62,958 nt of DNA from an uncultured Clostridia bacterium (GCA_944385895.1 CALWYZ010000015.1:1-62958), one strand, 5' to 3'; shown: positions 36,842-45,158, counted from the first letter of the stretch. Numbers and translations: made by a program. Notes: generated by a model not told the origin, from the sequence alone.

Positions 36842-37659
36842 AACTCACCATAATCATAAATTTTACTGCTTTGTTTTGTATAACTGCCGTCGGCATTATA
36901 TATTATAAGGTTCTGCTCGACACGCAGATACGGCGGCGCATCCTTGACCGCAGATATAAGTACCAGGTTGGGAGCTTCATAGGCCCTTGACTGAACAAAT
37001 TTTAAAGTGCGGGGCTCAAGCGAGTTCTTTCGCAAAGCGCAAAGCACATCGCAGATTCGACCCGGTCTATGAATCATATACAGACGCCCGCCCGGCTTGA
37101 GCAGATACGCTGCCGCGCGGGCAACATCGTCTATATCACACAGCGTTTCACGTCTTGCCGCGTTTTTTACAGGATTGGGACAGTCGATACCGTGACCGTT
37201 TTTTTCATACGGCGGATTGACTGTCACTACATCAAATTCAGATCTCTTGAATATATCCGGCACCGCCTTTATATCGGCGTTTACTATATCGATATTATCA
37301 CTGCAGCCGTTAAATGCCGCAGTCTTTTTCATCAGCTGACAGAAATATTCAAAATATTCTACCGCAGTTATATTTTCAACATCTGCGCGTGCAAGATACA
37401 AAAAAGGTATTATACCGCTTCCGCTGCAGAGATCTATCACCCTATCAGTGCGCAAAACAGATGCAAACCCTGCCAGAAGCACAGCGTCTATTCCAAACCT
37501 GAAAAGCTTTGAGTTCTGGCAGATTTTCCAGCCGTTTATATTTAGTTCATCCATACGCTCAGCGTTTATATCAATATAGTTTTCTGTTTTTTTATTTATT
37601 TTCGTATTTTCGCCAATTGTATTCACTGTTAATTTATCATCGTTTTTATGCAGACTCAT
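36838..37659 (-). CDS. tRNA1(Val) A37 N6-methyltransferase-like protein
   Basis: A 273-residue class-I SAM methyltransferase of the TrmN6/YfiC family. VIDLCSGSGIIPFLYLA is motif I (SAM binding), AVEYFEYFC carries the acidic residue of motif II, and DVVTVNPPY is motif IV for amino methylation. The NGWKICQNSKLFRFGIDAVLLAGF start is the TrmN6 substrate region (residues ~41-66; quoted here as NGWKICQNSKLFRFGIDAVL). About 35 extra charged residues precede it, so a later start is possible, although the ATG overlapping the previous stop by 4 bp (ATGA) favours this one. In Firmicutes this gene commonly precedes rsmI. Confidence 0.88.
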   Translation of the reverse strand: MSLHKNDDKLTVNTIGENTKINKKTENYIDINAERMDELNINGWKICQNSKLFRFGIDAVLLAGFASVLRTDRVIDLCSGSGIIPFLYLARADVENITAVEYFEYFCQLMKKTAAFNGCSDNIDIVNADIKAVPDIFKRSEFDVVTVNPPYEKNGHGIDCPNPVKNAARRETLCDIDDVARAAAYLLKPGGRLYMIHRPGRICDVLCALRKNSLEPRTLKFVQSRAYEAPNLVLISAVKDAPPYLRVEQNLIIYNADGSYTKQSSKIYDYGEL

Positions 37660-38363
37660 AAAAGCGCACGTACTCCCTCAATATTATAAAATCTGTGCTC
37701 AGGCAGCAATGAATTATCATAAGGCCATGGACTTTTTGCCATAATCCACACCGGAACATACCCTGCCTTGGCAGATCCGATAACGTCATTTTGAGGATTA
37801 TCACCGACATAATATAAATCACATGCAGCAATATCCAGGCATTTTGACATCTGGTCAAAAATTTCTCTATTTGGCTTCCAATACCGAATATCATTTTCAC
37901 TACCGCTCATGTTTTTTGAAAATTCGCCTGAAATTATTATACAGTCAAATAAATCCTTAAACCCCAGCAGTTCTATTTTTCTTTTCTGAAGTTTTGAGCT
38001 TCCGTTTGTTATTATACCTAACTTCCTGCCGGATTTTTTTATATCCTCCAAAAGCTTTTGTGTAAACGCAAACGGTACTGCTATATTACTGAATTTATAC
38101 ATTAGATAATCGTGAAACTGTATGTATGACGGGGTGTTTGACATATTGAAGAAATATTCCGCTTTTAACCGGTCATATACTCCTTCCCAGCCGTTCATAA
38201 TATTCAAAGCTTCAGTATGGATAACATGATCTATTGCTCGATCAGGATCATATGCTGCGTTTAAATAAGGTTTAAGTTTTTCATAATCATCTGTCAATAT
38301 TCTGGTAATTGTTGCATACCTGTCAAAAAGCGTATTATCCAGATCAAAAACAAATCCCCTCAT
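37656..38363 (-). CDS. HAD-superfamily hydrolase, YjjG/pyrimidine-nucleotidase-like
   Basis: A 235-residue phosphatase with all four HAD motifs: FDLDNTLFD (nucleophile Asp, residue 6 and acid Asp), IITNGSS (motif II Thr/Ser), the KPNREIFD Lys (motif III) and YYVGDNPQNDVIGSAKAG (motif IV acids). The cap is alpha-helical (C1 type), as in nucleotide and sugar phosphatases. Substrate is unknown; YjjG-like nucleotidases act on pyrimidine monophosphates. First gene of the HAD-trmN6-rsmI-LURP operon, overlapping the next by 4 bp. Confidence 0.86.
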   Translation of the reverse strand: MRGFVFDLDNTLFDRYATITRILTDDYEKLKPYLNAAYDPDRAIDHVIHTEALNIMNGWEGVYDRLKAEYFFNMSNTPSYIQFHDYLMYKFSNIAVPFAFTQKLLEDIKKSGRKLGIITNGSSKLQKRKIELLGFKDLFDCIIISGEFSKNMSGSENDIRYWKPNREIFDQMSKCLDIAACDLYYVGDNPQNDVIGSAKAGYVPVWIMAKSPWPYDNSLLPEHRFYNIEGVRALL

Positions 38364-38396
38364 TTATATAGCCCCCAATTATTATTGATAGAATAT

Positions 38397-38425
38397 ATTA
38401 TACAGCAGCATAGATTTTTTTGCAA
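38397..38425 (-). promoter_or_regulatory. Promoter of the HAD-trmN6-rsmI operon
   Basis: TTGCAA (38420-38425) and TATAAT (38397-38402) on the minus strand, 17-bp spacer, 34 bp upstream of the ATG. Confidence 0.65.
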
Positions 38426-38452
38426 CAGCATTACTATACAACCAAGACAATA

Positions 38453-38483
38453 AAAAACTCCGCGGCATGTGCCGCGGAGTTTT
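38453..38483 (-). terminator. Terminator of substrate-binding lipoprotein gene 1
   Basis: AAAAACTCCGCGGC and GCCGCGGAGTTTT pair around an ATGT loop. The A/T tracts make it bidirectional. Confidence 0.85.
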
Positions 38484-38518
38484 AATTGATTTGCTGTATT
38501 ATCTTAACTTTAAAGATA

Positions 38519-40360
38519 TTACTGACCGAACTTCATGCTTTCAATAATGTAATTTGTTACAATATTGCCACCCTTTTCAGCCTCTGTCTTGACGTTATAG
38601 GTAGCGTCGCCCTCAAAGCACTTAAAGAAGTTTGTTTCTTGGCTAAGAGTAGAACCGGAAAAGTCGTTCATTGCAAGAGCAAATACAACGTTCTCTGTAA
38701 CAAAATCAAAGTACTGTTTTCTCTGCATGTAGTTGAAGTTATAATACTCGAAAGTATAAAGGTTATCAAACAGAGTCTCAGTAAATCTTGTAGCCCAGAG
38801 CTCCATAAACTTAAGAGCTATATCAACATTATTTTTATCCTTTGTAGTTCTGGGAAGCATCATTCCGAATCCGTAATACTGGCAGATTTCCTGACCTGTA
38901 TCTGTTCCGGACTTGGGATAAGGAACCCAGTTTATCTGGACACTCTTGGAATACTCTGTGTCACGATATACCTGAGTATACATTGTAGCTGACATTATAG
39001 TCGTACCAAGATAAAGGCCCATATGCTCTTTCTGGTTTCCGGGAGATATTTCAGTTGAGCAGCCGTAGTTTACATTGTTACATACGTTTGTGATAAAGTC
39101 CCATGCCTCAAGTGTCTTGGGGTTGAGCCAGTTGTTTATAAGCGTAGGCTTATCGGCATCTGCGTCGATATATATACGGGGAGTTCCGTTTGTTGACGGC
39201 CAGATATAGGATGCGTTTGAAGGCCACTGAACAAAAGCTACAAGTGATTCACCGTTTCTGTTTGTAGCGGGAACAGAGAACATATACTTACGGAAGCTGT
39301 CCCAGTTCCATGCGCCATTTTCCCACATAAGGTGCGGGTCAGAAAGGTTGAGTTCCTGAGTAAGTGTCTGGTTGTACCAGATAACGTCAACAACGCCTAT
39401 CGGTGCGATAAGACGAAGTGTATTACCCCACTTTGCAACGTCCATTGTATTTTTGCATACGCCGGGTGAAGAACCAAGGTCATTTATGTTAACAACCTCT
39501 GTGATAGAACGTGAAATACAGAGTGATGAAGGGAATACAACGTGGTTTGAATAAATAATATCGCATGCTTTACCGGTATTCATCGCCTGGAGAGCAGCCT
39601 CTACAGACTCCTCGTGCTGCTTAACGGTATATTTTACGTTAAGACCTATTTCCTTTTTAAGCTCTGCAAACCAATCCCACTCATCTATTGTCTCACCTTT
39701 TTTGTTACGGTAAGACCATGCCGCAAAGTTATCGGCTGTAAAGAATGTAACGGTTTTACCCTTAAGGTCTGCTATTTTGGTGCCCGCGCGGACAAACCCG
39801 GTATCATCAATATTAAATGAAGGCATAGCGCCATCATTCTGCTTTCTGTCGCGGTTTATAAGAGGGTTCTGGTCAAAGTTGTACTTTGAAGCCTCTGTAG
39901 CACGGCGCTCAGACTTCTCAAGACCCTGCTCTTCGTCAGGAATAAAGCCGTTGTCGTTTGTGATGCTAGTCTGAAAACGATACTCATCGTCATACTCTTC
40001 ATCAGTCTTGGTATTGGTAACATTACCCTCAGAGTCTGTAGCATAGCCACCCTCCTCGTGAAATGTCTTTTCGTCATCAGGTACGCTACCGCCCTGATCC
40101 TGCTTATGGTCACCTGTGCCGGTATTGGTACTGCCGCCGCCGCTTGTATTGCTGCCGCCGCCGCTTGTATTGCCGCCGCCGCCGCTTGTGGTGCCGCCTT
40201 CACCGTCTTCATTTCCGCCTTCGGTGCCGCCGCCCTCGGACTCATTTGAATCCGTATACGCAGTATCATCGTCGGCCGGGCCCTTTTTACAGGACACCGC
40301 CAATGAAGCGATCATGAGAACAATAAGAAGTACCGCAAGGTATCTGCTTAATTTTTTCAT
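38519..40360 (-). CDS. Extracellular substrate-binding lipoprotein 1 (ABC sugar type)
   Basis: A 613-residue solute-binding lipoprotein. A signal peptide ends with the lipobox LAVSC (Cys ~24), so the protein is lipid-anchored outside the cytoplasmic membrane. Residues ~25-100 are a disordered Gly/Ser/Thr/Asn and acidic linker with repeated GGG blocks. The binding domain starts near 200 with a short strand KTVTFFTADNFAAWSY and continues through DIIYSNHVVFPSSLC, DVIWYNQTL and WPSTNGTP to a C-terminus with YFDFVTENVVFALAMNDF. It fits family-1 bacterial solute-binding proteins. It is followed by a paralog upstream (40839-42572) and no permease or ATPase is near, so the ligand is unknown. Confidence 0.85.
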   Translation of the reverse strand: MKKLSRYLAVLLIVLMIASLAVSCKKGPADDDTAYTDSNESEGGGTEGGNEDGEGGTTSGGGGNTSGGGSNTSGGGSTNTGTGDHKQDQGGSVPDDEKTFHEEGGYATDSEGNVTNTKTDEEYDDEYRFQTSITNDNGFIPDEEQGLEKSERRATEASKYNFDQNPLINRDRKQNDGAMPSFNIDDTGFVRAGTKIADLKGKTVTFFTADNFAAWSYRNKKGETIDEWDWFAELKKEIGLNVKYTVKQHEESVEAALQAMNTGKACDIIYSNHVVFPSSLCISRSITEVVNINDLGSSPGVCKNTMDVAKWGNTLRLIAPIGVVDVIWYNQTLTQELNLSDPHLMWENGAWNWDSFRKYMFSVPATNRNGESLVAFVQWPSNASYIWPSTNGTPRIYIDADADKPTLINNWLNPKTLEAWDFITNVCNNVNYGCSTEISPGNQKEHMGLYLGTTIMSATMYTQVYRDTEYSKSVQINWVPYPKSGTDTGQEICQYYGFGMMLPRTTKDKNNVDIALKFMELWATRFTETLFDNLYTFEYYNFNYMQRKQYFDFVTENVVFALAMNDFSGSTLSQETNFFKCFEGDATYNVKTEAEKGGNIVTNYIIESMKFGQ

Positions 40361-40838
40361 GTCAATTCTCCTTCTTTTAAAATATTTTTTAATTAATTAT
40401 AGGTTTACATTAAAACCACAATCCGAAAGCTGCAAATTATGTAAAAATCTATAAATCCAGCTAACAGTCTTTATAAATTATACATAACTTTGCAATGGTT
40501 TGTCAATGAAATTTCAGTCAATTTTATCATTTTCCTGTTAATTTCATTATTTTTACAATAGCCACTCAAAAAATTTTACTTATTTTCCCTTTCACCTCTC
40601 TTTCATAAAAATTTTTCTGTGTGTTTTTGCTGTATTTCCCTTGTTTCACCTATATTTGTTTTTATAAGCTCAAAACGTTGCATTTTTTTTAATTTTTTAC
40701 AATTAAAATTTAATTTTGTTATATATGTATATTTTTACCTCTGTTTTTTGTATAAATTGCCCATTGTCTAAATAACCAAACAAAAACTTTTAAAATTTGA
40801 GCACTTGGTAATTTTCAGCACTTCTGTTTTGATAAAGC
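40361..40838. other. AT-rich intergenic region between the two binding-protein genes
   Basis: 478 bp without a gene. A promoter for the downstream lipoprotein is at 40477-40506; the remaining AT-rich sequence shows no hairpin terminator for the upstream gene, so some readthrough is possible. Confidence 0.6.
40477..40506 (-). promoter_or_regulatory. Promoter of substrate-binding lipoprotein gene 1
   Basis: TTGACA (40501-40506) and TATAAT (40477-40482) on the minus strand with an 18-bp spacer, giving a leader of about 110 nt before the ATG. Confidence 0.7.
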
Positions 40839-42572
40839 TTACTGCCCGAATCTCATGCTTTTTTCTATATATGACTGGACAAGGTTTGACGCCTTTGCCG
40901 CCTCTAGTCTGACATTGTAATCTGAATTGCCGAGAAATGCTTTGAAAAAGTTGGTATTCGTATCTATATACGAGCCTTCAAAATCGTTCATGGCAAGACC
41001 GAAAACTACATTTTCTGTCACAAAGTCAAAATACTGTTTTCTCTGTTTATAATTAAAATTATAGTATTCAAAAACATTGAGATTATCATAAAGACTTTCG
41101 GTAAACCGTGTAGCCCACAGTTCCATAAACTTAAGTGCGATATCCACATTTTCCTCATTTGAGGTATTTTTAGGAAGCATCATTCCAAAACCGTAGTACT
41201 GACAAATCTCATCGCCGTAGGGGTTTGTGGAACTGGGATACGGCACCCAATTTATCTGTATATCCTTTGAATATTCCGTATCACGGTAAACCTGGGTATA
41301 CATTGTGGCAGACATAAGCGTAGTACCCTCATACAGACCCAAATGCGCAGCCTCAAGTCCATTTTCCGTGCCGTCTGTTCCGAAATTCACGGAATTATGT
41401 ACCTCAGTTATAAATTCCCACGCCTCTATCGTCTTGGGATTATCCCATCCGTTCATAATTGCCGGGACACTGTTTTGGGCATCTAATTTTATATATACGC
41501 ATCCGTTTGTAGAAGGCCATATATATGACGCATTGTGGTCCCATTCTACAAACGCGCAAAGCCGCTGTCCGCTTTTTGTAACAGCCGGCGCAGACGTTAG
41601 AAATGCTCTGAAGCTATCCCAGTTCCACACGCCTTTTTCCCACATGGTATGCGGGTCTGAAAGACCCAGTTGCTGAGCCAGCGTCTGATTGTACCAAAGC
41701 ACATCCACACAACCGATTGGGGAGACAAGTCTTAGTGTATTGCCCCACTTGCAAATATCCATTGTCTTTTTACACACACCCGGAGACGAACCCATATTAT
41801 TTATATTCACCTTATCGGTAATAGATCTTGAAATGCACAGTGCAGACGGAAATACGACATGGTTGGAATAGATAATATCACAAGCGTCTCCGGCGTTGAT
41901 TGCCTGTAAAGCCGCCTGCGTAGAAGCAGTATGCTGCTTGACAGTATATTTTATATTAAGACCCAGTTCATCCTTGAGCAGTCTGAACCATTGCCACTCA
42001 TCTATTGTCTCGCCTTTTTTATTGCGGTAAGACCATGCTGCAAAGTTATCCGCCGTAAAAAAAGTAAGAGTTTTGCCCCTAAGATCACTCAGACTGGTAC
42101 CGGCACGCACAAATCCTGTAGCGTCTATATCAAAAGAAGGCTTGACATTATTATTTTCCTGTCTGTCACGGTTGATAAGAGGGTTCTGGTCGAAGTTGTA
42201 TTTTGACGCCTCTGTGGCACGGCGTTCGGATTTTTCAAGCCCCTGCTGTGACAGCGGCACAGTTCCGTTATCGCCTGTGACAGGATTCATTATTTTGTAA
42301 TTGTCATCCACCTCAAGGTCTGTCTTAGTAGATATAACTTTTCCGGTTTCGTCTTCAATATATGTTTTTTTACTATAATTTTCTTCAGACTCGTCTGCGG
42401 GCTCACCATAGCCGTCATACAAACTTTCATTTGAGCTGCCGCTGCTGCTTTGCACGTCACCGTCGACAAAGCCCATATCCTGCTGCCGGTCGTTGTCATT
42501 GCAGGAGCCGGCGGTCATAATGATGATCAGTATTATAAAAAACACGGCTATATATCTGCTTGATTTGCCCAT
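40839..42572 (-). CDS. Extracellular substrate-binding lipoprotein 2, paralog of lipoprotein 1
   Basis: A 577-residue lipoprotein with lipobox TAGSC and an acidic Ser-rich linker that is shorter than that of its neighbour. From about residue 120 it parallels lipoprotein 1 block for block: QGLEKSERRATEASKYNFDQ, RNKKGETIDEWQWF, IYSNHVVFPSALCISRSI and MELWATRFTESLYDNL are near-identical in both. The shared linker-end block NPLINRDR is followed by the binding domain. It is a tandem gene duplication, with divergence concentrated in the linker and in ligand-pocket loops. A GAAAGGAG site precedes the ATG. No transport partners are near. Confidence 0.85.
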   Translation of the reverse strand: MGKSSRYIAVFFIILIIIMTAGSCNDNDRQQDMGFVDGDVQSSSGSSNESLYDGYGEPADESEENYSKKTYIEDETGKVISTKTDLEVDDNYKIMNPVTGDNGTVPLSQQGLEKSERRATEASKYNFDQNPLINRDRQENNNVKPSFDIDATGFVRAGTSLSDLRGKTLTFFTADNFAAWSYRNKKGETIDEWQWFRLLKDELGLNIKYTVKQHTASTQAALQAINAGDACDIIYSNHVVFPSALCISRSITDKVNINNMGSSPGVCKKTMDICKWGNTLRLVSPIGCVDVLWYNQTLAQQLGLSDPHTMWEKGVWNWDSFRAFLTSAPAVTKSGQRLCAFVEWDHNASYIWPSTNGCVYIKLDAQNSVPAIMNGWDNPKTIEAWEFITEVHNSVNFGTDGTENGLEAAHLGLYEGTTLMSATMYTQVYRDTEYSKDIQINWVPYPSSTNPYGDEICQYYGFGMMLPKNTSNEENVDIALKFMELWATRFTESLYDNLNVFEYYNFNYKQRKQYFDFVTENVVFGLAMNDFEGSYIDTNTNFFKAFLGNSDYNVRLEAAKASNLVQSYIEKSMRFGQ

Positions 42573-42709
42573 AAGTTTCTCCTTTCAGTAAAATCAAGTA
42601 TTATTTTCCATATATAATTGTAATAACTTGATCAATCCGTTGCATTATTTTTAAAAATTTACAATTAATTTTTAACAGTGCATGGCGTTTTATTTAAAAT
42701 CGTATATTA

Positions 42710-43189
42710 TTACTTATGATAGGTCTCATTTCTGCGAATTTTGTACGAGCGGTAAATCTGCTCAAGCAGCATGCACCGCGCAAGCTGATGCGGAAATGTC
42801 ATACACGACATGGAAAGCCTAAGATCGCAACAGTCCTTCAGCTTCTGGGACAAGCCGTATGACGAGCCGATAAATATAACGGCTTTGCCGTGACTGAGCA
42901 TGCATTGCTCAAGACTTTGAGCTAAAGCCTGCGACGACATGGACCTGCCCTCAATGCACATTGCTATTTTAAACGCACCTTCGACAGCATACGGTAGCAT
43001 GCGCAAGTACTCGGCATCAAGAACCCGCTCTATTTGAGCCGATCCCGGCGTCTTGGCAAGCCGGCTTTCGGGCAGTTCTATCACTTTCAGGTCACAAAAT
43101 CTTTTAAGACGTTTTATATACTCGTCGCAAAGCTGACTCATATAGCTTTCCTTTAATGTACCTATGCAGACTATATCAATCTTTTCCAC
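42710..43189 (-). CDS. rlmH: 23S rRNA (pseudouridine-1915-N3)-methyltransferase
   Basis: A 159-residue SPOUT methyltransferase that methylates pseudouridine 1915 in helix 69 of 23S rRNA. The SAM-binding knot has AVIFIGSSYGL (usual form IGGSNGL, so Gly-Asn is replaced by Ser-Tyr), then DLRLSMSCMTFPHQLARCMLLEQIYRSYKIRRNETYHK, quoted only in pieces: TFPHQLARCMLLEQIYR and the conserved YHK end. The start codon is GTG 43189, inside the last codons of the NUDIX gene, preceded by AAAGGA. It is the last gene of an unusual operon with immR and immA. Confidence 0.93.
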   Translation of the reverse strand: MEKIDIVCIGTLKESYMSQLCDEYIKRLKRFCDLKVIELPESRLAKTPGSAQIERVLDAEYLRMLPYAVEGAFKIAMCIEGRSMSSQALAQSLEQCMLSHGKAVIFIGSSYGLSQKLKDCCDLRLSMSCMTFPHQLARCMLLEQIYRSYKIRRNETYHK

Positions 43190-43718
43190 TTAATATCCTT
43201 TCTGCACGCAAAACCGCAATCTGGGTTTTGGCGTCTGTAATCGTACCGTCACATACAGCTTTCACCGCCTTGTCAAAAGGCATTTTTACCGGCTCGACAA
43301 ACTCGTCCCGGTCAGGATGCGAGCTTACCGGCGTAATGCCTTGCGCAAGAAAAATATAGGTACGTTCCGAATCATAGGCCGGCGTAGGATATATGTAACC
43401 CAGCGGCGTGACGGTTGAGGCCTTAAGTCCCAATTCCTCCTCCAATTCACGTATCGCACAGCTTTGCGGGTCTTCACCTTTTTCAAGCTTGCCTGCGCAT
43501 ATTTCAGTCAGCACCTCACTCGCGCCGGCTCGATACTGGCGCACCAGCGTTACATCGTTGTTTTCGTCAACAGGCAGTATGCCCGCTCCTCCGGCATGGA
43601 TAATCACCTCTCTGCCGGCATGACTTTCATCAGGAAGTTCAACCAAATCTTTTATAACCGTGAAAATTTTTCCTTCATATATAATATCACGCGTTATTGT
43701 CTTTTCTGTAAGCCTCAT
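43176..43718 (-). CDS. ADP-ribose pyrophosphatase-type NUDIX hydrolase
   Basis: A 180-residue NUDIX enzyme resembling ADP-ribose diphosphatase (NudF group). The N-terminal strand pair (GKIFTVIKDLVELPD) leads to IIHAGGAGILPVDEN, then VTLVRQYRAGASEVLTEICAGKLEKGEDPQSCAIRELEEELGL, shown here as RQYRAGASEVLTEI and the Nudix box ending RELEEELG. The typical ARPP Pro-Ala-Gly is replaced by CAG (ICAGKLEKGE). It overlaps rlmH by 14 bp and immA by 4 bp (ATGA), so translation is coupled in all three. Confidence 0.9.
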   Translation of the reverse strand: MRLTEKTITRDIIYEGKIFTVIKDLVELPDESHAGREVIIHAGGAGILPVDENNDVTLVRQYRAGASEVLTEICAGKLEKGEDPQSCAIRELEEELGLKASTVTPLGYIYPTPAYDSERTYIFLAQGITPVSSHPDRDEFVEPVKMPFDKAVKAVCDGTITDAKTQIAVLRAERILSGKD

Positions 43719-44161
43719 TTTACATATCTCCTCTGAATATAATATTCTATTGCCTTGTGTATAAAGCTCTCGCTCACACCAAAATACTCGGAAAGCTCAT
43801 AACTCCCGTTCACTCCGCTTCGGCAGGCGTTTATCAGCTGGTCATATGGCACGCAGTTTAGTATTGCCCACTCATCGGCTTTGCGCTCGCATTTGGAACG
43901 CAGGCTGAATGGCGAATACTGATTATAGAACGCGCCTGTGCTGCAATGCCCCAATTCATGCGCTAGCATGGTTTTGCGTTCTGAATCGCTGTAGCTGCGG
44001 CTGTTATCCAGCCCTATACTGCATCTGCCGCTTCGGTCCATGCATGAAACCGCGCGGCTGTGCGGCAGACTGAATCCGTATATTTTAATATCCAGCCTCT
44101 CCGCAAGCTCATAAAGCTCATCAAGACCGGTGCCGGTCTCTTTCTTTGATAAATCTTGCAA
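43715..44161 (-). CDS. immA: ImmA/IrrE-family zinc metallopeptidase
   Basis: A 148-residue COG2856 protease. The zinc-binding HELGH motif (AHELGHCSTGAF) is at residues ~68-72, and CERKADEWAILN supplies the third ligand Glu. TTG 44161 is the start, with AGAGGTG seven nucleotides upstream. It overlaps the XRE regulator by 41 bp. In ICEBs1 and phages, ImmA cleaves the ImmR repressor to switch on excision; here the pair sits in a housekeeping-like operon. The likely target is the adjacent regulator ImmR-like protein. Confidence 0.9.
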   Translation of the reverse strand: MQDLSKKETGTGLDELYELAERLDIKIYGFSLPHSRAVSCMDRSGRCSIGLDNSRSYSDSERKTMLAHELGHCSTGAFYNQYSPFSLRSKCERKADEWAILNCVPYDQLINACRSGVNGSYELSEYFGVSESFIHKAIEYYIQRRYVK

Positions 44162-44486
44162 AATTTTTCACCTCTTCAAGCATTTCATCAGAAATGTCTC
44201 CCTCTCCGAACAATGCAAATTTAAGCGCCTCGTCATTTGACGGCTGTTCCGTATTATTCTGTATATTCATATTTATCAGCTCGCTTTCCTGCACACCTAA
44301 AGCCGCCGCTAACTTTCTGATAGTCGCGCTTGTCAGGTTCACCTCTCGTCCGGAACGTACGTCAAATCCCTTTTCAATACTATCTATATGCGTGTGACTT
44401 ATGCCGCACAAATTTGCAAACTCCCTGAGCGACATCCCCATGCTCAGCCTCCGTTTCTTTATGTATTGCCCTAATCCGTTATTCAT
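44121..44486 (-). CDS. immR: XRE-family repressor, ImmR-like
   Basis: A 121-residue repressor. Residues ~5-65 form a Cro/CI helix-turn-helix (IKKRRLSMGMSLREFANLCG, then HTHIDSIEKG), followed by LAAALGVQESEL and a C-terminal helical tail (EMLEEVKNFARFIKERDRH) that could be the protease-cleavable dimerisation part. AAGGGGTG precedes the ATG. Overlaps immA by 41 bp. Its promoter and the divergent promoter each bear a TTGTAAA box on their -10, so it is expected to repress both. Naming by analogy with ImmR. Confidence 0.88.
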   Translation of the reverse strand: MNNGLGQYIKKRRLSMGMSLREFANLCGISHTHIDSIEKGFDVRSGREVNLTSATIRKLAAALGVQESELINMNIQNNTEQPSNDEALKFALFGEGDISDEMLEEVKNFARFIKERDRHRS

Positions 44487-44511
44487 TTTTTTCTAACACC
44501 CCTTCAAAAAA

Positions 44512-44540
44512 ATTGTAAAGCCTTAACAACAGCTTGTCAA
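44512..44540 (-). promoter_or_regulatory. Promoter of immR-immA-NUDIX-rlmH
   Basis: TTGACA (44535-44540) and TACAAT (44512-44517) on the minus strand, 17-bp spacer, near-perfect consensus. Confidence 0.85.
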
Positions 44541-44596
44541 GTTTTTTTTACAAAATTTGTTGTTTAGTGTTGACATTTTGTCGAATGTGTTGTAAA
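44513..44596. promoter_or_regulatory. Three TTGTAAA operator candidates in the divergent region
   Basis: TTGTAAA occurs at 44513-44519 and 44590-44596 on the plus strand, and as its complement TTTACAA at 44547-44553. The outer two overlap the -10 hexamers of the leftward and rightward promoters. This is the geometry expected for a repressor acting on both. Confidence 0.55.
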
Positions 44597-44598
44597 CT
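44570..44598 (+). promoter_or_regulatory. Promoter of the zinc-ribbon/RinA-like regulator
   Basis: TTGACA (44570-44575) and TAAACT (44593-44598) with a 17-bp spacer and TG extension, 59 bp upstream of the ATG. Confidence 0.75.
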
Positions 44599-44657
44599 AT
44601 ATAAAACAAGGAAAAAAAAGGAAATTCGGACACCCTGTCAGAAACGGAGGAGCGCAA

Positions 44658-45158
44658 ATGAAAGAAACAGAATATATATGCACACACTGCGGCAAAAAAT
44701 TCAAGGAACCTATTGAAATTTATAATAAATTTTCTTCGTCCCCACCGGAAAAATATAAAAAGACATACGGGTGTCCGGTATGCAGGTATGACGGTATTGA
44801 ACCGGTAAAAACAGTAACAGCCACAAAAAAGGAACTTCGCCAGTATATCATGCTCTGCCGCGAGACGGAAAAAGAGAGCGCAAGGCTTACCGCACTCCAG
44901 TCTAAAGGTGAAGACTGCACAGAGCTTTTTGAGATGATAGAAAACAACAGGCTGCGATGTATGTCGCTGTTGCTCAAGACTCAGCAGTTTATTTATTCTA
45001 TAGACGATTCGCTTACTCGACAGATATTTGAACTGCGGTACATAAAGGGGCTCAGATGGGCAGGCGTAGCATCGGGGCTGGGAGGGTATTACACTGAGGA
45101 TTACGTCAGGATAACACACGACAGATATTTAAAGTCAATATGCAACGATTCCGAATAA
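44658..45158 (+). CDS. Zinc-ribbon protein with C-terminal RinA/sigma-region-4-like HTH
   Basis: A 166-residue protein with two parts. Residues 1-50 contain two CxxC knuckles (YICTHCGKKF and GCPVCRYDG), a rubredoxin-like zinc ribbon. Residues ~55-110 are helical and charged. The C-terminus (QFIYSIDDSLTRQIFELRYI, then KGLRWAGVASGLGGYYTEDYVRI) resembles the helix-turn-helix of phage RinA/ArpU-type late regulators related to sigma region 4. GGAGGAGCG precedes the ATG. It is divergent from immR-immA, as a phage or ICE activator would be, but no other mobile-element gene is visible. It is a candidate activator or small sigma-like regulator; the fusion with a zinc ribbon seems unusual. Confidence 0.72.
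   Translation: MKETEYICTHCGKKFKEPIEIYNKFSSSPPEKYKKTYGCPVCRYDGIEPVKTVTATKKELRQYIMLCRETEKESARLTALQSKGEDCTELFEMIENNRLRCMSLLLKTQQFIYSIDDSLTRQIFELRYIKGLRWAGVASGLGGYYTEDYVRITHDRYLKSICNDSE

Noticed and set aside
40058..40454. Plus-strand open frames rich in Pro, Ala or Arg over the lipoprotein linker
   Set aside because: They are antisense shadows of the Gly/Ser/Thr repeat codons in the lipoprotein 1 linker.
44523..45119. Minus-strand open frame of 198 codons
   Set aside because: Antisense to the zinc-ribbon regulator and running into the divergent promoter; the plus-strand gene has a clear Shine-Dalgarno and domain pattern.
44121..45158. Complete prophage or integrative element
   Set aside because: No integrase, excisionase, attachment repeat, replication or structural gene accompanies the immR/immA and RinA-like genes.
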